DNA from: Acidobacteriota bacterium
GTDB lineage: Bacteria; Acidobacteriota; Thermoanaerobaculia; Multivoradales; JAHEKO01
NCBI GenBank assembly: GCA_030610025.1
Contig: JAUWSP010000134.1
Location: forward strand, 1-7,231
Length of the DNA stretch: 7,231 nucleotides
Direction of reading: 5' to 3'
Below, piece by piece: positions 1 to 6,473 of the stretch; the stretch's first letter is position 1; the number at the start of each line of letters is the position of its first letter. The position numbers and the translations under genes are program-made. The notes under the pieces are model-generated. The model did no database searches and was not told the DNA's origin. It saw nothing but the letters and a program-made list of their open reading frames with translations.

Positions 1-65
1 GATCGCCGGTCGAGATGGTCGAGGGCAATGTCGAGCTGTGGTTGGCAGGGGGTACAGGCCGATGA
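1..65 (+). CDS. ftsI: Penicillin-binding protein FtsI, C-terminal end only (partial)
   Basis: Only the last 20 codons are present, read in the frame starting at base 3 and ending in TGA at 63-65. The visible residues include VEMVEGNVELWLAGG, which resembles the end of a PASTA domain (a pattern like GTxVxxGxxVxLxL). Such domains occur at the C terminus of some septal transpeptidases. The family identity rests mainly on position: ftsI usually lies directly upstream of murE in dcw clusters. FtsI is the septal DD-transpeptidase that cross-links the glycan strands made by FtsW. The stop overlaps the murE start by four bases (ATGA), as expected for coupled genes. With so little sequence, another PASTA-ended protein cannot be excluded. 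Confidence 0.6.
   Translation, partial: SPVEMVEGNVELWLAGGTGR
47..53 (+). promoter_or_regulatory. Probable murE ribosome binding site (weak)
   Basis: AGGGGGT lies 9 bases before the ATG at 62. It is a mediocre Shine-Dalgarno match, but no better candidate precedes this start. Re-initiation by ribosomes finishing ftsI across the ATGA overlap probably helps. The in-frame GTG at 38 has only a distant GAGGG (21-25) and lies deeper inside ftsI, so ATG 62 is preferred. Confidence 0.45.
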
Positions 66-1528
66 GAGTCGGGGAGATCATCGAAGGGATGGACGTCCGA
101 CGATCCTCGGAGGCCGACCCGGAGGTGAGCGGAATCACCTTCAATTCCAGGCAGGTCCAGCGTGGCGATCTCTTTGTCGCACTGGCGGGCCAGGAGTTCG
201 ACGGACGGCTCTTCGTACCCGACGCGGTCGAGCGTGGTGCCGTCGCGGTCCTGGCCTCGGGAGATCCGCCGCCGGACTTTTCGGGACTGTGGCTGACGAC
301 GGCCGAGCCAAGATGGTTGATGGGCCCCATCGCCGCCAGGATCTACGGCCATCCCGAACGAGACCTGCTGATCGCCGGTGTGACCGGGACCAACGGCAAG
401 TCCACCCTGGTGCATGTCCTGGAATCCATATTGAATGCCGCTGACATTCCGAGCGGTTGCATGGGGACCCTGGGATATCGATTCCAGGAGCAGGTCTACC
501 CAGGAGAGCGAACGACTCCCGAGTCGGCAGATCTCTACAGGACGCTTCGGATGATGCGAGACGCCGGTGCTGAAGCGGTCTGCATGGAGGTTTCCTCGCA
601 TGGTCTGGAGCAGGCCAGGGTAGAGGGACTCAGCTTCGACCTGGCCATCTTCACCAATCTGTCGCGGGATCACTTCGACTTTCATCATGGCTTCGAGGAT
701 TACTTCACCGCCAAGCGCAAGCTGTTCGAAAGGTTGAAACCCGAGGGCTGGGCCGCGGTCAACCTCGACGACCCTTATGGCAAGCGCATGGCGGACGGGC
801 TGCAGCAGGTTGTCACCTTCGGCAAAGACGGCGATGTCCGGGTCGTTCGAGCCGAACTGGATTCAGAGGGTATCCGGGCGGACCTGGCGACTCCTCGAGG
901 AGCTTTGAGCATCCGCTCGCCGTTGCTGGGGAGCTACAACCTGGAGAACCTCCTGGCGGCGGTGGCGGGGAGCGAAGCCCTGGGTCTGCCCGTCGAAGCC
1001 CTGGTCCAGGGGATTGCCGATCGTTCCCCGCTGCCGGGCCGCATGGAGTCGATCGAGTGTGGCCAGCCCTTCCCTGTGCTTCTCGACTACGCCCATACCG
1101 ACGCTGCTCTCGAGGCTGCTCTGCGATCTCTCAGGGAGTTCTCGGGGCGAAAGATCCTTCTGGTCTTCGGGTGCGGCGGCGACCGAGATACCGGAAAGCG
1201 CTTGCTGATGGGGAAAGTGGCCGGTGAGCTGGCCGATTTCTCGATCATCACTTCAGACAACCCGCGCCGGGAAGATCCATTGGCGATCATCGCCAGCATC
1301 GAGGAAGGCCTCAAAGAGAGCGGCACCAGAAACTACCGGATCCTGCCAGATCGTCGGGAAGCCATTCGCAAGGCCGTGGGCCAGGCGGAAGAGGAGTGGG
1401 CGATCCTACTGGCGGGCAAGGGCCACGAAGAGGTGCAGATCCTGGGCGATCAGGAGCTTCCCTTTTCCGACCGAAAAGAGATGCGGCGAGCCTTGGAGGA
1501 GCGATTTGGTTCAAGGGCGACTGGGTGA
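62..1528 (+). CDS. murE: UDP-N-acetylmuramoyl-L-alanyl-D-glutamate--2,6-diaminopimelate ligase MurE
   Basis: A cytoplasmic Mur ligase of 488 residues (E. coli MurE has 495) that uses ATP to add the third stem-peptide residue to UDP-MurNAc-L-Ala-D-Glu. The N-terminal UDP-binding domain has the SRQVQRGDLFVAL segment near residues 30-43. The central ATPase domain has the P-loop GTNGKST at 109-115 and the TNLSRDH segment, followed by K218 in YFTAKRKLF, which aligns with the carbamylated lysine of the family. The C-terminal domain has DNPR at 399-402 and GKGHE at 452-456. In characterised enzymes DNPR goes with meso-diaminopimelate, whereas lysine-adding enzymes usually differ there, so the DAP call is an inference from the motif. 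ATG 62 is chosen because it overlaps the upstream stop as ATGA. It is the first ligase of the coupled run leading into murF. Confidence 0.96.
   Translation: MRVGEIIEGMDVRRSSEADPEVSGITFNSRQVQRGDLFVALAGQEFDGRLFVPDAVERGAVAVLASGDPPPDFSGLWLTTAEPRWLMGPIAARIYGHPERDLLIAGVTGTNGKSTLVHVLESILNAADIPSGCMGTLGYRFQEQVYPGERTTPESADLYRTLRMMRDAGAEAVCMEVSSHGLEQARVEGLSFDLAIFTNLSRDHFDFHHGFEDYFTAKRKLFERLKPEGWAAVNLDDPYGKRMADGLQQVVTFGKDGDVRVVRAELDSEGIRADLATPRGALSIRSPLLGSYNLENLLAAVAGSEALGLPVEALVQGIADRSPLPGRMESIECGQPFPVLLDYAHTDAALEAALRSLREFSGRKILLVFGCGGDRDTGKRLLMGKVAGELADFSIITSDNPRREDPLAIIASIEEGLKESGTRNYRILPDRREAIRKAVGQAEEEWAILLAGKGHEEVQILGDQELPFSDRKEMRRALEERFGSRATG
1495..1499 (+). promoter_or_regulatory. murF ribosome binding site inside murE (decides a TTG start)
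   Basis: A clean GGAGG inside the last codons of murE sits 6 bases before TTG at 1506, in the murF frame. It is the best-placed Shine-Dalgarno sequence for any candidate murF start. The later ATG codons at 1542 and 1554 have no good site (1542) or a run of G ending too close (1545-1551 before 1554). Confidence 0.6.
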
Positions 1529-2891
1529 AGCAGCCAACATCATGGGGGGAGAGATGATCTCCGGCTCTGCGGCCGCCATGTGGCGAGGCGCCACCCTCGA
1601 TTCACGCCAGGTCACCGGCGGAGAGCTGTTCTTCGCCCTGGCCGGTGAGCGTACCGATGGGCACCGATTCGTCGGTCAGGCCCTCGAAAGAGGTGCCGCT
1701 GCGGTGATCATTGAACGCTCGACGGAAATCCCCGTCGACGGAGGAGCCATCCGGGTCCCCGACACTCTCGAAGCTCTCCATGCGTTGACAAGAGAAGTCC
1801 GGACCCGAGAGCCGCGCAAGCTGGTGGGGATTACCGGTTCGGTTGGCAAGACCACCACCAAGGAGATGCTGGCTGCCATGCTGGCCCGGCGTTTCCGAGT
1901 CGCCCGCAACCCGGGGAGCCTGAACAACACTCTGGGATTCCCGGTCGCGCTGCTGGGGATCCCCGAGGGGACCGAGTGGATGGTGGCGGAGATGGGGATG
2001 TCCACCCCTGGGGAGCTCAGGCAGGTGAGCTGGCTGGGCAAGCCTGACGTTGCCGTCTTCCTCAATGTGTACCCGGCACACCTGGAGGCCTTCGGATCCC
2101 TGGAGGCCATCCGGGAGGCCAAGGCGGAGCTACTCGACGGGCTCGCTGAGGGTGGTCTGGTCGTAGCCAATCAGGACGACAAGGAAGTCGTAGAGATTGC
2201 TCGACGGCATTCTGGCAGGGTGATCTGGTTCGGACGACAGACGACCGCAGACTACAGGGTCGAGGAGGTCGAGAGCCTTACCGGTGGCAGGTTCGGCAGT
2301 CGGTTCAAGCTGGTCCTCGCCGGTGAAGCCGTGGAGGTCGAGCTACCGATGCATGGCCTCTACAACGTCGACAACTTCCTGGCCGCAGCGGCTTGCGCCC
2401 ACGCCCTCGGGATTCCTCTGGCTGAAATCGCCGAGGCTGCGGAGGCCGTGAAGCCACCTCCCATGCGCGGAGTGGTTCATCGACTCGCCAACGGCTCGAC
2501 CGTGGTGGATGACTGCTACAACTCCAATCCGGCTGCTCTGACCGAGGCTTTGCAGAGCGCGCTGGAGATCCCGGGCGAGCGCCACTGGGCGATCCTGGGG
2601 GACATGTTGGAGCTCGGAGAGGCGGCTGAGGAGTTTCACCTGCAGGCCGGAAAAGCGGCGGCAGCAATGGGGTTCTCGCCGGTAGTGGGAGTCGGTTCGC
2701 TGGCACGGAACTTGGTCGAAGGGGCCCGGCTTGCCGGCGCTGAGAGCTACTGGTACGAAGATGCCGCGGCAGCGGCTGTCGTGGCGGCTCAGTTGCGGGG
2801 TGGCGACACGCTGTTGATCAAGGGCTCGCGAGGGATCGGCTTGGAGGTCGTGGTAGGAGCCCTGCTGGCTGCGGCCGAGGAGGTGAGCTGA
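1506..2891 (+). CDS. murF: UDP-N-acetylmuramoyl-tripeptide--D-alanyl-D-alanine ligase MurF
   Basis: Cytoplasmic Mur ligase that adds the D-Ala-D-Ala dipeptide to the UDP-MurNAc-tripeptide with ATP, giving the pentapeptide used by MraY. From TTG 1506 it has 461 residues, close to the E. coli length of 452. Visible parts in order are an N-terminal UDP-binding domain with [14 protein letters not shown], the P-loop GSVGKTT at 111-117, the NNTLGFP segment after it, and the C-terminal signature DDCYNSNP at 335-342 (family form D-x-Y-N-A-N-P). The TTG start restores the usual leading segment ([15 protein letters not shown], resembling the family's LxEIAxxxGG), which starts at ATG 1542 or 1554 would lose. 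It then overlaps murE by 23 bases. The product is certain; the start is an inference. The open frame continues upstream of 1506 but has a shadow-like composition there. Confidence 0.95.
   Translation: MVQGRLGEAANIMGGEMISGSAAAMWRGATLDSRQVTGGELFFALAGERTDGHRFVGQALERGAAAVIIERSTEIPVDGGAIRVPDTLEALHALTREVRTREPRKLVGITGSVGKTTTKEMLAAMLARRFRVARNPGSLNNTLGFPVALLGIPEGTEWMVAEMGMSTPGELRQVSWLGKPDVAVFLNVYPAHLEAFGSLEAIREAKAELLDGLAEGGLVVANQDDKEVVEIARRHSGRVIWFGRQTTADYRVEEVESLTGGRFGSRFKLVLAGEAVEVELPMHGLYNVDNFLAAAACAHALGIPLAEIAEAAEAVKPPPMRGVVHRLANGSTVVDDCYNSNPAALTEALQSALEIPGERHWAILGDMLELGEAAEEFHLQAGKAAAAMGFSPVVGVGSLARNLVEGARLAGAESYWYEDAAAAAVVAAQLRGGDTLLIKGSRGIGLEVVVGALLAAAEEVS
2878..2883 (+). promoter_or_regulatory. 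mraY ribosome binding site
   Basis: AGGAGG, 7 bases before ATG 2891, lies within the last codons of murF. It is the strongest Shine-Dalgarno sequence in the window and fits high translation of a membrane enzyme at a TGATG stop-start junction. Confidence 0.8.
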
Positions 2892-3979
2892 TGTTGTTCC
2901 ATCTGCTCTATCCCCTGGCCGAGCAGTACCCGGTATTCAATGTCTTTCGGTACATCACCTTTCGCGCGGCAGGTGCGGTCGTTACCGCCCTGCTGTTGTC
3001 GCTCTGGTTGGGCCCATGGTTCATTCGCATGCTACGCAGGCTGTCGATCGGCCAGAACATTCGCGACGTCGGTCCCGAACGACATCAGGTCAAGGCGGGC
3101 ACACCCACGATGGGTGGACTTCTGATCCTCTTCTCGGTGATCGTGCCAACGCTGCTGTGGGCGAATCTGGACAACCCCGTTGTCTGGCTTGCCATCGGAG
3201 TCATGACCAGCTTCGGTGCCATCGGCTTCCTGGACGACTACCTGAAGATCCGTCGGCAGCAGAACGAGGGTCTTTCGGTGCGGTTGAAGTTGGCACTGCA
3301 GGTTCTGGTGGCTGCTCTTGCGGGAATCGCCGTGTTGTCGCTGCCCGAGACCTTCGGTTTCGAGGGCACGATCGCATTCCCCTTCTTCAAGCGGGCCGTC
3401 TACGATCTGGGTCTCCTCTACGTACCTTTTGTGGTGATCGTGCTGGTGGGTTCCTCCAACGCGGTGAATCTCACGGATGGTCTCGACGGTCTGGCCATCG
3501 GCGCTACGCTGGTCGCCGCCGCGACCTACGTGATCTTCACCTATATTGCGGGCAACTCGGTGGTCGCCGGCTACCTGCAGGTGCCGTACGTGAGAGGCGT
3601 GGGTGAGGTAGCAGTCTTTTGTGGTGCCCTCGTGGGCGCGAGCCTGGGCTTCCTGTGGTTCAACTCCCATCCGGCGGAAGTCTTCATGGGAGACGTCGGC
3701 TCGCTGGCCATCGGCGGCGCCATTGGCATGGTGGCCGTGCTTTCGAAGCAGGAAGTGGTCCTGCTGTTGGTCGGAGGGCTGTTCGTCATCGAGGCCTTGT
3801 CGGTGATTATCCAGGTCGTGTTCTTCAAAGCCAGTGGGGGGCGACGGGTGTTCCGCATGGCCCCACTGCATCACCATTTCGAATTGAGTGGTTGGGCGGA
3901 GCCCAAGATCATCGTGCGCTTCTGGATCCTGTCGATCCTGTTCGCACTGATTGGCCTATCGACATTGAAGTTGAGGTAA
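2891..3979 (+). CDS. mraY: Phospho-N-acetylmuramoyl-pentapeptide-transferase MraY
   Basis: Integral inner-membrane enzyme that transfers phospho-MurNAc-pentapeptide from UDP to undecaprenyl phosphate, giving lipid I, the first membrane step of peptidoglycan synthesis. At 362 residues it is nearly the same length as E. coli MraY (360), with many hydrophobic stretches consistent with about ten membrane helices. Key motifs are GTPTMGG near 71-77, the Asp pair D115-D116 in [16 protein letters not shown] at 193-200, FMGDVGS with D268, and the triple histidine H327-H329 in HHHFELSGW. These match the magnesium and catalytic residues known for the family. The ending [10 protein letters not shown] is also typical. 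The start shares one base with the murF stop, behind a strong ribosome binding site, implying coupling. Nothing unusual is visible. Confidence 0.98.
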   Translation: MLFHLLYPLAEQYPVFNVFRYITFRAAGAVVTALLLSLWLGPWFIRMLRRLSIGQNIRDVGPERHQVKAGTPTMGGLLILFSVIVPTLLWANLDNPVVWLAIGVMTSFGAIGFLDDYLKIRRQQNEGLSVRLKLALQVLVAALAGIAVLSLPETFGFEGTIAFPFFKRAVYDLGLLYVPFVVIVLVGSSNAVNLTDGLDGLAIGATLVAAATYVIFTYIAGNSVVAGYLQVPYVRGVGEVAVFCGALVGASLGFLWFNSHPAEVFMGDVGSLAIGGAIGMVAVLSKQEVVLLLVGGLFVIEALSVIIQVVFFKASGGRRVFRMAPLHHHFELSGWAEPKIIVRFWILSILFALIGLSTLKLR

Positions 3980-3983
3980 GAGG
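3973..3983 (+). promoter_or_regulatory. murD ribosome binding site(s), two readings
   Basis: GAGG at 3973-3976, overlapping the end of mraY, is 6 bases before GTG 3983. A second, overlapping match, AAGAGG at 3978-3983, would suit TTG at 3989 with 5 bases of spacing. The two starts differ by only two residues. GTG is kept because it is the stronger start codon and has a correctly spaced site. Confidence 0.5.
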
Positions 3984-5338
3984 TGAGCTTGGAAGCGGAA
4001 AACTGGCAACGCGCCCTGGTCTACGGCCTCGGAATCTCCGGCAAGGCCGCGGCACGCTTGTTGCGATCGCGAGGAGTCGCGGTGGTGGGTGTGGATCGCC
4101 GTTCATTCCAGGATCTGGATCTCGGTGATCTGGCAGACGACCCCGGAGTCGAGCTTCATCTCGGCCAGGAGTTCGAGAGGCTTCCAATCGGCGTCGATGC
4201 CGTAGTGATCAGTCCTGGTGTACCACCCGACCAACCGTTGCTCCAGGCGGCGCGACGAGCCGGCCTACCTGTAGTGGCGGAGGTCGAGTTGGCCTCCTGG
4301 TATCTCAGCGGCCCTGTCGTCGGTATCACGGGCAGCAACGGGAAGAGCACCACGACCGCTCTGACTGGCGATCTACTGCGGGCCTCGGGTTTCGACGTCG
4401 AGGTGTGCGGCAATATCGGGCTTCCACTGAGTGCTTGCGTGGAAGGCGAGGCCGGGCGGATCTTTGTGACCGAGCTCTCGAGCTTCCAATTGGAAGGCAT
4501 CGACCGATTTCGGCCTCGGGCTGCTGGTCTGCTGAACCTGGCTGACGACCACCTGGATTGGCATGGCAATCAGGACGCCTACTTCGCGGCCAAGAAGGCC
4601 ATTTTCAGGAATCAGACAGCGGACGACTCGGCAGTTCTCAATGCCGACGATTCCCGGGTCGAAGCTCTCGAAGTCGAAGCGCATCGACGCCTGTTCTCTC
4701 GCACGGCGCCGGTTGCAGACGGTTGCTACATCGAGGGAGACATCGTGGTCGAGGTGGTCCCGGGCGAGGCGCCAAGAGCGCTCTTCAGCCGCGACGACTT
4801 GACTCTCGAAGGCGAGCACAATCTGGAGAACGCGATGGCGGCCGCCCTGTTGTCGAGGGCCATGGGCGCCGACGGTTCGGCATTCCCGGCGGCATTGGCC
4901 TTGTTCCGAGGCTTGCCGCATCGGGTGGAGCAGGTCGGGGAGCGGCGTGGGGTGAAGTGGATCGACGATTCCAAGGCGACCAACTTCGCGGCCACGTTGC
5001 GGTCGTTGGAGGGCTATCCAGACGGCAGTGTGCATCTGATTCTCGGTGGCCGCAACAAGGGCGGCGACGCAGCGGAGCTGTCAGAGATTGCCGGCCGCAA
5101 GGTGAAGCGAGTGTATTTGGTCGGTGAAGCCGCTGAGGACTTCGGTCGAGTCCTGGCTGGGAGCGTGCCGTATGAGATAGCCGGTGACCTTGGCACGGCC
5201 GTGGAGTTGGCGGCGCGAAAGGTCGTCGAGGGAGATGTGGTCCTGCTGTCACCGGCCTGCGCCAGCTTCGACCAGTACCGGGATTTCAACCAGCGTGGAG
5301 ATCACTTCCAGCAACTGGTAGAGGGTCTGCATGGCTAA
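3983..5338 (+). CDS. murD: UDP-N-acetylmuramoyl-L-alanine--D-glutamate ligase MurD
   Basis: Cytoplasmic Mur ligase that joins D-glutamate to UDP-MurNAc-L-Ala using ATP, the step before MurE. It has 451 residues (E. coli 438). The N-terminal domain opens with the dinucleotide-fold glycine motif GLGISG at 15-20 that binds the UDP part. The ATPase domain has the P-loop GSNGKST at 117-123, the ELSSFQLE segment, DDHLDWHG, and K204 in YFAAKKAIF, which aligns with the carbamylated lysine. The C-terminal domain has DDSKATN at 328-334, GGRNKGGD at 355-362 and the ending SPACASFDQYRDFNQRGDHF, all typical of MurD and separating it from MurE, MurF and MurC. It begins with GTG three bases after the mraY stop and overlaps ftsW by eight bases. 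Confidence 0.97.
   Translation: MSLEAENWQRALVYGLGISGKAAARLLRSRGVAVVGVDRRSFQDLDLGDLADDPGVELHLGQEFERLPIGVDAVVISPGVPPDQPLLQAARRAGLPVVAEVELASWYLSGPVVGITGSNGKSTTTALTGDLLRASGFDVEVCGNIGLPLSACVEGEAGRIFVTELSSFQLEGIDRFRPRAAGLLNLADDHLDWHGNQDAYFAAKKAIFRNQTADDSAVLNADDSRVEALEVEAHRRLFSRTAPVADGCYIEGDIVVEVVPGEAPRALFSRDDLTLEGEHNLENAMAAALLSRAMGADGSAFPAALALFRGLPHRVEQVGERRGVKWIDDSKATNFAATLRSLEGYPDGSVHLILGGRNKGGDAAELSEIAGRKVKRVYLVGEAAEDFGRVLAGSVPYEIAGDLGTAVELAARKVVEGDVVLLSPACASFDQYRDFNQRGDHFQQLVEGLHG
5321..5325 (+). promoter_or_regulatory. ftsW ribosome binding site
   Basis: GAGGG within the last codons of murD, 5 bases before ATG 5331. It supports that ATG as the ftsW start and hence the eight-base overlap with murD. 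Confidence 0.65.
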
Positions 5339-6413
5339 GAAGCTCGCATTCGACAAGGTGCTCTTCACCACCATCATCCTGCTGGTGGGCCTGGGGTTGA
5401 TCAGTGTCTTCTCGGCCAGCGCGGCCTTTGCGCGGGACCAGGGTAGCGGTCTGAACATGTTTCTCGCCAAGCAGAGTGTGGCCGGCGCGCTCGGCCTGGT
5501 CGCCATGTGGATCCTGATGCACATCGACTATCGACACTTCCGTCGGCCGCAGGTGTTGGTTCCGATCATTTTGGGGACGCTGGTGCTACTGGCGGCCAGC
5601 CTGTTCGGCCCAGAGCTCAACAACACGCGGCGGTGGCTGTTTGTCGGGGGGGTCTCGATCCAACCGTCGGAGCTGGCCAAGCTGGCGATGATCGCCTTCA
5701 TCGCCTTTCAGATCGAGCGTAATGAGGACCGCGACAGCCGCGATCTCATCTTGCCGGTCTGCCTCCTGTTGGGCTTGATGGCGAGCCTGATCCTGATGCA
5801 GCCCGATCTCGGAACCGCAGTGCTGCTGTGTGGAGCCACGGTCTTCATGCTGTTTCTGGCCGGCGTGCGCTGGAGCTACTTCCTGGGCGGAGCGTTGGCC
5901 CTGCTGCCTGCGCTCTGGCTGGCGGTCTACTCGGTGCCCTATCGCCGGCAGCGGTTCATGGCCTTCCTGAACCCCGATCTGGAGCCCCTGCGATCGGGAT
6001 ATCAGGCGCGCCAGTCACTCATCGCTGTTGGATCCGGTGGTCTGCTGGGGCGCGGTCTGGGTGAGAGCCTGCAAAAGCTCTACTTTCTGCCCTATCCGCA
6101 TTCGGACTTCATCTACTCGATCATCTCCGAGGAGCTCGGGCTGATCGGTGCGGTTGGCGTATTGCTATTGTTCGCCATCTTGTTTTGGAGGGGTATTCGC
6201 GCCGGCGTCAAGGCGCCGGACACTTTCGGGCGCTATCTGGCCTGGGGCATTGCGGGCCTCATCACGCTGCAGGCCTTGACTCATATCAGCGTGGCGCTGG
6301 CCTTGATGCCGACCAAAGGCATCCCGCTACCGTTCGTCTCCTACGGTGGCTCCTCCCTGGTCGTCTGTCTGGCTGGTTCTGGGGTGGTGCTGAATGTGTC
6401 ACAGCATGCGTGA
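5331..6413 (+). CDS. ftsW: Septal peptidoglycan glycosyltransferase FtsW (SEDS family)
   Basis: Inner-membrane SEDS polymerase that builds glycan strands from lipid II at the division site, paired with FtsI. At 360 residues it lacks the longer cytoplasmic N terminus of E. coli FtsW (414) but is complete, with about ten hydrophobic segments (near 10-30, 45-64, 75-93, 113-128, 140-156, 160-180, 184-202, 265-285, 300-325, 341-356). Family motifs are QPDLGTA at 157-163, QSLIAVGSGG from 228, GRGLGESLQKL, and PTKGIPLPFVSYGGSS at 327-342. D259 in PHSDFIYS aligns with the catalytic Asp of the family HTDFIFA motif. The preceding LPE of most members is LPY here. RodA is a paralogue with the same motifs; the position between murD and murG decides for FtsW. 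The protein ends soon after the last helix (LNVSQHA). Confidence 0.95.
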   Translation: MAKKLAFDKVLFTTIILLVGLGLISVFSASAAFARDQGSGLNMFLAKQSVAGALGLVAMWILMHIDYRHFRRPQVLVPIILGTLVLLAASLFGPELNNTRRWLFVGGVSIQPSELAKLAMIAFIAFQIERNEDRDSRDLILPVCLLLGLMASLILMQPDLGTAVLLCGATVFMLFLAGVRWSYFLGGALALLPALWLAVYSVPYRRQRFMAFLNPDLEPLRSGYQARQSLIAVGSGGLLGRGLGESLQKLYFLPYPHSDFIYSIISEELGLIGAVGVLLLFAILFWRGIRAGVKAPDTFGRYLAWGIAGLITLQALTHISVALALMPTKGIPLPFVSYGGSSLVVCLAGSGVVLNVSQHA

Positions 6414-6473
6414 GAGACGAGGGTCTGGGAAGACGGTGAAACGTGAAGCTGGTCTACGAATGGCGTGGAAGCG
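6414..6473 (+). other. ftsW-murG spacer
   Basis: Sixty bases separate the ftsW stop from the chosen murG ATG, against overlaps or a three-base gap at every other junction here. I see no promoter-like pair of hexamers and no terminator. The only inverted repeat is a four-base stem, GTCT/AGAC at 6423-6434, too small to matter. Both other forward frames read through the ftsW stop for some distance (to 6439 and to 6576). Part of the spacer could belong to murG if it starts at GTG 6465. Confidence 0.6.
6467..6471 (+). promoter_or_regulatory. Possible murG ribosome binding site (poorly spaced)
   Basis: GGAAG ends two bases before ATG 6474, closer than usual. No stronger purine-rich site lies upstream within 20 bases, so translation of murG may be weak or depend on ribosomes arriving from ftsW. 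Confidence 0.3.

Noticed and set aside
28..444. A 138-codon forward open frame overlapping ftsI and murE
   Set aside because: It is an out-of-frame shadow of murE, rich in Arg and Gly with no motif.
1224..1505. Upstream continuation of the murF open frame through the last part of murE
   Set aside because: The translation is Arg/Ser-rich and unlike any MurF N terminus; the MurF-like sequence begins only near TTG 1506. It is a by-product of GC-rich codon bias in murE.
3016..3606. A 196-codon forward open frame inside mraY
   Set aside because: It is an out-of-frame reading of mraY with shadow composition and no family resemblance.
3032..3877. A 281-codon open frame on the minus strand, antisense to mraY
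   Set aside because: It lies wholly opposite a certain gene, is rich in His, Gln, Asp and Arg as expected from reading a GC-rich gene backwards, and shows no recognisable domain.
6423..6434. Small inverted repeat GTCT-GGGA-AGAC in the ftsW-murG spacer, considered as a terminator or attenuator
   Set aside because: The four-base stem cannot be extended and no T-run follows, so it is expected by chance.
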